Origin: Macropodus opercularis
Lineage: Eukaryota; Chordata; Actinopteri; Anabantiformes; Osphronemidae
Length of the DNA: 64,000 bases
Assembly (NCBI GenBank): GCA_030770545.1
Contig: CM061097.1
Coordinates: 19,672,501 to 19,736,500 of the forward strand
Direction: 5' to 3'
A program made the translations under genes and the position numbers. Shown piece by piece: positions 22,000-31,519 of the stretch. Numbering within the stretch: position 1 is the first letter of the stretch; each line of letters opens with the position of its first letter. The notes under the pieces were generated by a model, which was given only the letters and a program-made list of their open reading frames with translations, did not search any database and was not told the origin of the DNA.

Positions 22000-22870
22000 G
22001 TTGCTACTCTTCCTAGACGTGGAAGTCCTGTAAAGTGACACAGGATGCTCAATGAGGTGAAGAAGAATCCTAGAGTGTCAGCTCAAGACTTACTGAAATC
22101 TCCAGCACATGCTAACATATTTGTTGACAAATCTACAATAAGTAAAACTTTAAACAACAATGGAGAACACAAAACCACTGCTGTCCAAAAAATATTGCAG
22201 CATGTTTGAAGTTTGCAAAAGAGCAGCTGGATGTTCCACAGCACTACTGGCCTCAGGGCCTGGATGGATACCTGTCATTGACGAAAACATTTATTCCAAA
22301 GTTTATCAGGACATTTTGCAGGAAAACTCAAGACCATCTGTCCGTCAACTGAAGCTCCACAGAGGATGGTGATGCAACAGGACATAGACCCAAAGCATAG
22401 AAGTAAATCAACAACAGAATGGCTTCAACAGAAGAAAATCCGCCCTCTGGAGTAGCCCAGTCAGATTCCTGACCTCAACCTGATTGAGATGCTGTGGCAT
22501 GACCTCAAGAAAACATCCCAAGAATATTGCTGCACTGAAACAGTTTTGTAAAGAGGAATTGTCCAATATTCCTCCAGACTGTTGAGCAGGTCTGATCTGC
22601 AGCTACAGGAAACGTATGGTTGAGGTTATTGCTGCCAAAAGAGGATCAACCAGTTAAGTCCAAAGGTTCACATTTTTTTCCACCCTGCACTGTGTTTACA
22701 TGTACTGTTATATGTAATACAAACATAAAAACATATAATGTCTGTGCAGTATTATTGTACGAACTGTATTTTTCTATTGTTTTGATTTAGATGAAGATCA
22801 GAACACATTTATGACAAATTTATGCAGAAATCCATGTAATCTGAAAGGGTTCACATACTTTTTTAAACTG
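22000..22870 (+). mobile_element. Tc1-like DNA transposon, degenerate (transposase middle and C-terminus, 3' end)
   Basis: The plus strand reads, in shifting frames, a Tc1 transposase. It contains a segment equivalent to 'FAKEQLDVPQHYW' at about 22200-22250, then 'QQDIDPKH' and 'PSQIPDLNLIEMLWHDLKK' at about 22375-22510. Stops interrupt it. The 3' flank has 'ccaaaggttcacat' and 'gggttcacatacttttt'. The same family appears on the opposite strand at 43745-44290. It sits beside the UPA exon of the NLRP1-like remnant. Confidence 0.75.
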
Positions 22871-22911
22871 TGCATAAAACAGTGACTGGTTATCATTATC
22901 ATTGCTTTTAC

Positions 22912-23545
22912 CTCAGTCAGTGGAACACGTTGACTGATTATTCCTAGCGCTACGAAAAAGCTGAACTTGGCTTTTTATGTGGATGTTTAGAAAGCCTTTA
23001 ATGAGATCCCACACCAAGCCCAAGGCAGAGAGATGAGAGACGTTCACAACCACATGAGGGGATGCTCATTCCATCATTACTGAAGTGGACGACAGACAGG
23101 CCTCCAGGGATGAGAGCTGCTAAAAACACAAAAACATCAATGCCCAAGGTTTAGTCGTTTAAACAAATATTGACGTCACATGTTTAAATGTTAGCTTACC
23201 AGGTTGTTTCACGATGAGGAAGGCGCAGCTGAAACACAGCGTCCTCAGGTCACTGGATGCTATAAAGTGGACCTGCAGGTGTCTTTCCGTTTGACTGTAG
23301 GACGTCCTCGTCCCATGGGATGATCCTGTACAAAAGCTGCCCCTGCTGAGTCATGCCAAACACCAGCCGGGTCAGCTTACACTGGTACGTCCCTGGACAC
23401 TGGACCCTGAACCTGTAAAGCACAGAACATGGTGTAACACATGAGACCCTGCTTGAAGGGCAGATAATGAGGATTCACTTCCTTACCTGTATAAAATGTT
23501 TCCAGATTTATTCATAGAAACTTCAGGTGTAAAATCGGTTGATAT
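22912..23545 (-). pseudogene. NLRP1-like FIIND (ZU5 plus UPA) exons, broken
   Basis: Three minus-strand exons with good splice sites. 23545-23487 begins ISTDFTPEVSMNKSGNILY. 23412-23200 (phase 2 join, AG|G) carries 'VQCPGTYQCKLTRLVFGM', 'LLYRIIPWDEDVL' and 'GKTPAGPLYSI'. 23119-22912 carries 'LSVVHFSNDGMSI' then, in another frame, 'PHVVVNVSHLSALGLVWDL'. This is the order of the function-to-find domain of fish NLRP1-like proteins. The His-Phe-Ser triplet at the ZU5/UPA boundary matches the HF|S-type autoproteolysis motif of FIIND/PIDD proteins. Lesions: an in-frame TGA at 23250-23252 where a Cys codon is expected, and a frame-shifting deletion after 'GMSI'. No NACHT or LRR exon was recognised upstream. 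Confidence 0.7.
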
Positions 23546-23649
23546 CTGAATTTAAAAAGGCACAAAATGGGTTTTAGAAATCAGCTATAACTATGTTTAA
23601 AAACTTCATGAAACCTAATTAACTCTACTCAGTGAGGCACCTGGTAAAC

Positions 23650-24047
23650 TACAGTATTGTGCAAAACCTTTAGACAGTTGTAAAAAAAACACTGTAAACA
23701 AAGAATGCTTTCAGAAATATAAATAATAATTTTTGTCAATTTACAAAATGCAAAGTGAGCGAACAAAAGAAAAATGTAGATCAAATCAATATGTCGTGTT
23801 ACTACGTCAATACGTGATGGCTTGGCCCCATCAGAGCCCCGATCTCAACATCATGGCATCAGATGAAGAGACAGAAGGATGTGAGAAACCCTACATCCAC
23901 AGAAGATCTGTGGTTAGTTCTCCAAGATGTTTGGAGCAACCTACAGCTGAGGTCCTTCAAACACTGAGCAAGTGCACCAAGAAGAACTGCTGCTGTTTTT
24001 GAAGGCGCACCAAATATATATAATATTTGATTTTGCACAGTACTGTA
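23650..24047 (+). mobile_element. Internally deleted Tc1/mariner element (MITE-like)
   Basis: It is bounded by near-perfect terminal inverted repeats: TACAGTATTGTGCAAAA at 23650-23666 and its complement (one mismatch) ending at 24047, each starting with the TA target. The interior keeps a short trace of transposase ('AWPHQSPDLNIM') near 23820 and lacks the rest, so it is non-autonomous. Confidence 0.8.
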
Positions 24048-24049
24048 GC

Positions 24050-26410
24050 ATGTAGATTCAGCCCACAGGTGGTGACGATACAATAAAATGTCTCAGTTTA
24101 AACACTGACATGTTTCCAGCCATCCTTGTCCAGATAACGGGTGGAAGCCCGATAAAACATCCATGTTTCCTCCACTGACCTTCAGGTAATGCTTCTATTA
24201 TGAATAAAAAAAACTTACCCTAATACAACACATCCTTTCATAGTCATTGGTATGTTAAGTTATCAATGCAGATGAGTTATTTATGTTCAGGACACCAAAA
24301 GGCACCTACAGTGACATTGACCCACCTGCTATTTTCAGCTCAGTGAGTCACAGTGATGGTAGTTACCAGTATTGTCCTGTTGCTAATGTTAAGCAGAGGC
24401 AGGTGTAATAATTGTCTCTATTGCTGCAGAAGCTTTAGGAAAACTTGCTGATTCAGCCACATTCTTCAGTTCATTACTGTCCACACAGTCTGAGACATGT
24501 CACATGTTACTGTGCTGTCAGTGTCATTCAGATGTAAAACCTTCAGTTCTCAATAGTCCTCTGGCATCTCCAGACAAACTAAGCAATAACAAGTTAATCA
24601 AAACCAATGTGCGTAGTTTTTTTTTTCTTGTTTTTTGTCAAATAATCTCATTACACTAACACATGCAACCATAATTGCATAACAAGTATTTCTTACATGT
24701 ATACTTATTATATTTCACTGTAACAGAATCCAGGGCACAGAATATCTATATATTCAACTCGTTCCATTCCAAAGAAATGTTTTCTCTTTCCTTTCACATG
24801 GTTTAGATTTTTTTACCTCAGACACAGGCTTCAGTTCACATTGATTGGACAAAATGTATTGATGCAAAAGATAATGTTCATATTTGATATGTTTTAAATG
24901 CTGCTCTGTCAACAACTTGAGATTTGAGAGAACAATAACAGGTGAAAACAAAAAAAAATTATTTAAATCTGTAAAACTTGCACAGCTTTTATGTGTATTT
25001 ATTATCTTTAACTGTGTCAGTGAGAAACAAAAATGTTCATCAAAACCAACATCTGGCAGCAGACTGCTTCAGTTTAGGGTCATTTCATGACAATGTGTTA
25101 ATAGATATAGGTCTTACATGTTTGTTACCCTGACTCTAGTCCCAGAGAGCAGCCAGTCACATTAAAGTGGTTAATTTATTAGCCTTCCTGGGATTTAACA
25201 GGTTTCTATTCTAGGCTGAGGCTAGAATAACGAGGAGAAGCTACGAGCACCTTGAAGAAACCCTGATAAAATACAATTAAAGCAAGGAAGGAACCAACCA
25301 AAACCCAGGGTTTTGTACGTTTTTCTTACTTTCTCTTCTAACATTTTCCACATGTGCTTGATGTTGCACATTCTCTGTGTTCTGTACCTGGAGACGATGT
25401 AGCTCACTGCTGTGTTGGTGTGATGGGAAAAGTGACGACTGTCCAGTGTGTCCCCGCTGAAATTATGAACCGATGACTGATGCCCAGTTGTTGCTGCATC
25501 TGATACCACTCTCATGGTCTCTGCTGAGCCCAATACGCTGTCAATAATGCAGCTGCGTCTGAGAGGCTGTGTTCATGTGCGGACACCACTGTAGCTTTCT
25601 GCAGCTAGCTTTTATTTTTAATCTGCTGTATTTTCCATCACCTTCCGTTTTCACTGAACTTGCTTTTTCTGATATTTTTTAAAAATGTATTTGAACACAA
25701 AAATAATACTGGAACAAACCATCAATACAAGTTTAAACTCATCACAGTACTCAACAGTAGAGAGTCATTTGACTGATACCGATGATGACTATGTACAGTA
25801 TGATGAAGCTGAAACACCTGTGATAAGCAACACAAGTAGAGATGATCAAGGCGGGACGCCTCCCTCCATTTTAGAGGCGACATTAAGTCACTTTCTGCTC
25901 ATTTTTATTTACTGTTAACAGAACAACAATTGTGTCTCTGAGAAAAACAAACAGGTCGTATGTAGCGTCTGGTTGTTGGTAGTGTTGTCACTTCTTGAAT
26001 CTGTTTTCCAGGTGCAGTTAATCTCCAACGAGTCGATTTAGTTTAGTTTTAGACAGTAAGTTGAGAAACCTGCTGCTAAACAATAACTGGGCCACGTTTA
26101 AAGTCATCCATGTTTCCACCAAGTAACACTTACAAAACACAGACACAAAACTCGTGAAAAAGTTTCCAAATCATAAAGGTTTTGTTCTGTGATGTTTTAT
26201 TTTGACTTGGGCAAAATGTTTTCTTTACAGTTACAGTTTTTCTTTACAACTAAAGGTTCATCTCTAGTGTGAAACTGTTGATGCTGTGCTGCTGGATATG
26301 ATGTTAGCTAGTTGGATAGATGATTATCCACAGTTTCAAAGTTCCTGTGTAAATACGCTGGTGGCATTTTAGGATGGAGCAGGTAGAGAATGTTTTACCA
26401 AAACTCTAAC
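24050..26410. other. No recognisable gene
   Basis: AT-rich. An open frame at 25222-25533 (-) and one at 25685-25918 (+) lack recognisable domains. The right end (26200-26410) is the 3' flank of zinc-finger gene B. Confidence 0.4.
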
Positions 26411-26415
26411 ATGAA

Positions 26416-27360
26416 TTAGGTCTTTCTCTCAATGCACCGGTGGGTCTTTAGGCTCGAAGAATAAGAAAACATTTTTCCACACTGTTCACACCAGTAAGGT
26501 TTCTCTCCAGTGTGAACGCGTTGGTGTCTCACTAAGTGACTGAGCTGAATGAATGCTTTTCCACACTGTTCACACCAGTAAGGTTTCTCTCCAGTGTGAA
26601 CGCGCTGATGTCTTTCTAAACTGCTTAAGCGAGAAAACGTTTTTCCACACTGTTCACATGAGTGAGGTTTCTCTCCGGTGTGAATGCGTTGGTGTTTCAG
26701 TAAGGAGCCTAGGTCAGTGAATGCTTTTCCACACTGTTCACATGAGTGAGGTTTTTCTCCAGTGTGAATACGTTGGTGTGCCAGTAAGCTACTGCTCTGA
26801 GTGAATGCTTGTCCACACTGTTGACACCAGTAAGGTTTCTCCCCAGTGTGAACGCGTTGGTGTGCCACTAAGTGACTGACCTGAGTGAATGCTTTTCCAC
26901 ACTGTTCACACCAGTGAGGTTTCTCTCCAGTGTGAATGCGCTGATGTGTTTGTAAACTGTTTAAACGAGAGAATACTTTTCCACACTGTTCACATGAGTG
27001 AGGTTTCTCTCCGGTGTGAATACGTTGGTGTGCCAGTACGCTTCTGCGCCGAGTGAATGCTTTTCCACACTGTTCACACGAGTGAGGTTTCTCTCCCGTG
27101 TGAATGCGCTGATGTGTTCGTAAACTGCTTAAGCGAGAGAATACTTTTCCACACTGTTCACATGAGTGAGGTTTCTCTCCGGTGTGAATACGTTGGTGTG
27201 CCAGTAAGCTTCTGCGCCGAGTGAATGCTTTTCCACACTGTTCACAGCTGTATGGTTTATCTCCAGAGTGAACCTTCTGATGCTTCTTTAGTTCTGATGG
27301 TCTGGTGAAGGCTTGGTCACATTCCTGATGCAGCCTTGAAGTCCTTCTTCCTCTGGGTTT
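26416..27360 (-). CDS. Zinc-finger gene B, zinc-finger exon
   Basis: It is open from the acceptor to TAA at 26416-26418. Relative to gene A it has a longer lead-in (KPRGRRTSRLHQEC). Fingers 2 and 4 share 'TRRRS', fingers 3 and 5 share 'VFSRL', then come TQVSH, TQSSS, TDLGS, SRLSS, IQLSH and SYSSS types. Linkers are TGEKP throughout, apart from SGDKP after finger 1. Confidence 0.8.
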   Translation of the reverse strand, partial: KPRGRRTSRLHQECDQAFTRPSELKKHQKVHSGDKPYSCEQCGKAFTRRRSLLAHQRIHTGEKPHSCEQCGKVFSRLSSLRTHQRIHTGEKPHSCEQCGKAFTRRRSVLAHQRIHTGEKPHSCEQCGKVFSRLNSLQTHQRIHTGEKPHWCEQCGKAFTQVSHLVAHQRVHTGEKPYWCQQCGQAFTQSSSLLAHQRIHTGEKPHSCEQCGKAFTDLGSLLKHQRIHTGEKPHSCEQCGKTFSRLSSLERHQRVHTGEKPYWCEQCGKAFIQLSHLVRHQRVHTGEKPYWCEQCGKMFSYSSSLKTHRCIERKT

Positions 27361-30300
27361 CTAAAGGGACAGATATAGAGGGGGAGAAAATTAAATCTCA
27401 TGACGGCACAACTACAATACCAAAAGACAGCTAGGTCCCCAGAACTTCTGTTGCATTTGATTGTACTAGGATACTGTCAGAGAGCCAGGAGGAATGTTTT
27501 CAGAGATATGAGGAAGAATGAGGTTTATACATTCTAGGCCTTATAAGCCTCAAAGCTGGAGAAGTAATGAGGAGTAGTTTTGAGCGCTAGAGGCCAAATA
27601 GGAACCAAAGAAGCAGACACAGTCAAAGAAAGAAGTATGAGCCTTATAGAAAGCCTTCACAGAAAAACACGCATAGGATGAGTCATCCAAACACACATCC
27701 CCTCAGCAGATGAGTAAATCAAATAATGTCGAAGCCAAGGAGACGACAAAGCATCTACTGGAAGATCTAGTTGGCAGGAGTAGCTGTGATGGAAGTCGGT
27801 TGCCTGTCACCCAGGTCGAAAAAGGAAGAGAGTAAGAAGAAAAGCCTGTAAAAACTGCAAGTAGTCAGAGGAAGAGGAGGTGAAAACTGGACTGAAAAAC
27901 TATTTTGATGCATTGACTTAATAAACCTGTATATGTGCAAAACTCATCATTTTCATTTTCAAGTTTCATAATTAATTATGATGAGAGTTACAACCTTTCA
28001 ACATATAGCAGATGATTGTTTATCTTACACGATGAAGATAATTGTTAAAACTGAAGTTAACTAATCAGGGTGAAACATAGTTCGAGTGTGTCAGACAACC
28101 GAGGTAAAGGTCAAATACTGAACTGTGACAGAACCACAATAAGTTCAATGTTCACACAATAAGTGTGAACAAGTAAACCTCTGGATGATGTTGTGCACAG
28201 TGGACACAGGAACATTCACATCTCTGGAGATGGACTTGTAGCCTTGAGATTCTCCATGTTTTCTCTCAAACCCACAAGCAAACTCTTCACACTCTTCATG
28301 CTACAAAAGGTGAGTCAACCTTTCTCCGTTTTAACTGGTTGCTAGTGTGATGACTGTTGTCACAGGTTTGTCTACATACAAATTCAATGAGCATCACATA
28401 AACATATAATATAAAACACAATACAGCCAATAATACTCCATCAGGCAGCTTCTGTCCAACCGTAGTGAGGCTGTGGTCGGTGTTAGACGTGTGGCTGTGG
28501 CGCTTTGTGGCCAGTTGTCTCTACTGTGGGAGCAGCTACAGCAGCCTGGGCTGTGGATCGAGGATTATAACTGGTCTGAGCATCTTTCCTCCCTCTTGGA
28601 CCATTGCAGTCCGTTAATTGAAGCCCAACAATAAATACTGTTTGTAAAACGCCCCATATGAAGCTGCTTTTAGCTGCTATGATGCAATAAATGGAGTCAA
28701 CTACCAGCTTACACGCGCCTCGACTTTAAGTTAATGTTTTATTTGTAATATTTGTTTGTTTCTTTCCTCATTTGTTGAAATTCGTTCTTCTTTTCCATCC
28801 TGTTAAAGCTGCATCAACCAGATTTCGCTGCTACGTCGCTGGACGTCTGTTCTAATGTTTCCTCTTGCTGCACATGTTCAAATTTGCACTGGCCGCCGCC
28901 TCCAGGACAAGTGGGAATTAGCAGATAGTGTCGACTCAAACCCAGCGACCGTTACCATCTATGAGCTAACTAGGTGAAGCTCTCTCCCACACCCAGCACT
29001 TACCCTTACAGTGCCGCTCAAAACCACTTTATGTACACACCACAACATAACACAAAGTAAAACTACAACATTTACAACAGCGGAACAGCAGCCGCACCCA
29101 CAACGCCGCCGGTCGCAACAATATTTTTAAGAAACAGTTTCTTCCTGGAATGTGTTCGTTTAAAACCTTTATACTAAATCAAGCACTTTATTTCTTACTG
29201 TATTTGTATTCATACATTAGATCACCAATATGACAAGGGAGACCAAATGCACATTGGTTTTGTTTCATTTAACACTACTAGGAATTCAACATCAAGAGGC
29301 TCCACCAGAGAAACATGCCAACTACGACAAGCTAACGAACGAACTGCAAAAAACGAACTGCAAAAAACGTAATCAACATAAGCAGTTTAACTTTTTCACA
29401 AGCGCCCATGAGACTAATGAAAATGCCACAAAGGCTGCTATGAGGTGGCAACGCTGGCTGCCAAGCACTGCCAACCTTCTACTGAGGGGGATTCATCCAC
29501 TGCGTGATGGAAGTGGGAGAAACGTTGTCCTGACAAAAAGCATACTGATACACTGAACAAATATTCTTTGTATGTAGACTAAACATGACAAGGCACTCAT
29601 TCATTTCTGAATTTTTACATTTCAACACAGTTGATTGAAGGACTTCGGCATCTTTCCAGCAGCCAGTATAACGTGGAGAAGCACCATATTTATTCTAAAC
29701 CAATAAACTGCTGGTGTGATTCTTTGGTTAAAGATCACAGTTGCATCTACATGTTTGCTGCACCTACAGATTTACTCATTTAAAGATCTCATCATGCTAT
29801 TACTTATTAATGTACTGTGTTGCAGTCGAGCTTTGAGAACCAGGCAATTCTTTCTTTTGTGAGCATCAGAGGGGTCAACTGGACGTTGATGGTAATTTAA
29901 TTTAAAATACCTGATACTTAATGATCATGTGAGAGAATGAACATGTGCGTTTAAATTAAAGTACTAGGTAGCATCAGTCAGTCCCACATGTACAGTATGA
30001 TGAGCACACATTAACCTGACTGTAACCATGGTGAGACGAGTTTAATGGTATAGAAGTCATTGTCCTCTGTGACATCAAATTACTTTCTCTGTAAAGGTGT
30101 TTTACTGCTGCACTATAACGTGGATCAAATTCCATTGAGATGGTAATAATGTAACAAACAGAAGCAGGTTAAGATAAGTATTATGTGCATTAGTTAGGTT
30201 CACATGGTAACATAGCATTAATCTGTTTGTGTAGATGTCCAGGGCGATGCAGGCCTGGCCAACTATACCCATGATGGCATCTGGCACAAAGAACAAACAG

Positions 30301-31376
30301 CACAGGAAAGAAGAGAACCAGCAGAATCAATACTGAGATCATCAGGTGAGTATTATCTGCTACGTAATGTAAAAGTAACATAATTAGATGTCTGAACCAA
30401 ACAGTTTATAAATACCTCAAGTCAAAAAAAAACAGTGTGCAATAATGCACATATGTTCACACAAAACATAACGTTGTGTGTGAAAAATACTTTGTTCATA
30501 GTTGCATTTAAATTGTATATATAGATACTAGGAGCACTGTAAATTGAAATTATAGAGCTACAACCTAGAATAACTCCATATACACAAACACCTCCCACTA
30601 CAAACTGAGTTTTCCTTTGAATTTATTCATCATTTCTATTGTGGTGAATATTTAATATTACATAAACTGCAAAACTGCTGAACAGTAACATCAGAGACAT
30701 GGCAACATGAGAACTAAGTCATTTGAAGGACCTGAGATAGAAATTAACTCCATTCATACCCGAGCTTCCTACAAAGAGTGAAAGGGGAAGAAAAGCACAA
30801 CAATCCTGTGACTCAGCATTTTCCGCAGACCTGGATATTTAAATGAGCTTCCTCATGTTTTAACTGATACATTTATCTCTTTATTGAAGCTCGTTCTTCT
30901 TTTCTGTCCTGTTCAAGCTGCATCAACCAGATTTCGCTGCTACATCGTTCGACGTCTGATCTAATGTTTCCTCTGGGATCATCACCGTTTAGTCAAAGCT
31001 TTTTCAGCCACACTCGTTTGCTGGATTTTCACTAAAGCATCGGGGAAAAGCCGCCATGTTGGCTCCCACCACGTCTGCAGCCGACAAAGACTAAACTGCT
31101 TCCTAGGTTTGACACCAACCACTTTGTTCTGGTGACAGACGGAGCCTGAGGCTCATGTTCAGGCTTTTAATGTCGCTATGAACCGCTTTTAGCGGTGAAC
31201 TGATCAGCACCGACCTGTTGGTCTGTGGCTCCATCGTAGTCCTTGTCCTGCTGCTCCTTCATTCTAGTGGATCGGTCCTGCTCGGTTAAACTCGGGTCCT
31301 GCTCCGTGTCGCTCTTCATCTGGTCTTGATTAACGTCCACGTCTTGTGTTTTCAGTCCCACCTGGTGCTGATCCAT
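26416..31376 (-). CDS. C2H2 zinc-finger gene B (two coding exons, paralogue of gene A)
   Basis: Exon 31376-31215 (54 codons; MDQHQVGLKTQDVDVNQDQ) joins exon 27360-26416 (315 codons with stop) in phase 0, giving 368 residues. Donor (CAG|GTCGGT) and acceptor (CCCTTTAG) match gene A. The N-terminus has one copy of the 19-residue unit that is repeated in gene A. The second exon encodes eleven fingers. Finger 1 lacks its first Cys (LHQEC), owing to a 6-bp difference from gene A. Finger 11 ends HRCIE, losing the last His. Fingers 2-3 and 4-5 are repeats of a two-finger block. A nuclear DNA-binding role is inferred. The start ATG is preceded by an acceptor-like 'ggattttcag'; a longer frame from 31472 is also open. 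Confidence 0.75.
27365..28165. other. Intron of zinc-finger gene B, 3' part
   Basis: The first 60 bp match the gene A intron ('gggagaaaattaaatctcat'-type). The rest is purine-rich and has no recognisable feature. Confidence 0.5.
28170..28400 (-). mobile_element. Tc1-like transposon fragment, orthologous in position to that at 7522-8115
   Basis: It matches 7705-7930 closely but with indels ('gtaaacctctggatga', 'ctggttgctagtgtgatgac'). It sits at the matching place in gene B's intron, so it was probably present before the A/B duplication. Confidence 0.75.
28655..28870. repeat. LINE trace plus third copy of the gene A/B flank
   Basis: 28655-28740 matches the L2 fragment at 8540-8620 ('gaagctgcttttagctgc'). 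28766-28870 matches 8936-9040 and 30885-30990 ('gctgcatcaaccagatttcg'). Confidence 0.7.
28871..29225. other. No recognisable feature
   Basis: Unique sequence inside gene B's intron with no domain-bearing frame. Confidence 0.4.
29230..29560 (+). pseudogene. hAT transposase N-terminal fragment (GTF2IRD2/Charlie8 type)
   Basis: A 108-codon frame contains 'KHANYDKL', the end of a BED-type zinc finger, then 'FNFFTSAHETNENATKAA'. In a shifted frame comes a segment equivalent to 'AKHCQPFTEGD'. These match the start of GTF2IRD2-like hAT transposases. The catalytic region does not follow, and this lies in the intron of zinc-finger gene B on the opposite strand. Confidence 0.6.
29561..30805. other. 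No recognisable gene; intron of zinc-finger gene B
   Basis: AT-rich sequence. Open frames at 30102-30381 (-) are hydrophobic but match nothing I know. Confidence 0.4.
30810..31214. repeat. Segmental duplication flank, copy 2 (matches 8866-9209)
   Basis: Near-identical to the flank of gene A, with roughly 65 bp extra at about 31103-31168. Confidence 0.85.
31215..31376 (-). CDS. Zinc-finger gene B, N-terminal exon
   Basis: Fifty-four codons, acidic and Gln/Asp-rich, ending TDQQ at a GTCGGT donor exactly as in gene A. It carries a single repeat unit (SLTEQDRSTRMKEQQ). Confidence 0.7.
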
Positions 31377-31469
31377 TTTGGTCCTGGTCGCTGAAAATCC
31401 AACAGGTCTTGGCTCTGACTGTAACCACGAGGCGACATAAAGAAACCAGATCTCACAAAGTCCCGCGAT

Positions 31470-31512
31470 CACTCAAATAGCAACGTGATCTCACGCGTGA
31501 ATCTCGCGATAA
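31470..31512 (-). promoter_or_regulatory. Possible core promoter of zinc-finger gene B
   Basis: It contains CACGCGTG and the TCTCGCGA element, a known TATA-less vertebrate promoter motif (palindromic core TCTCGCGAGA). It lies about 125 bp upstream of the gene B start. There is no TATA box. Confidence 0.35.
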
Positions 31513-31519
31513 CTACCAA

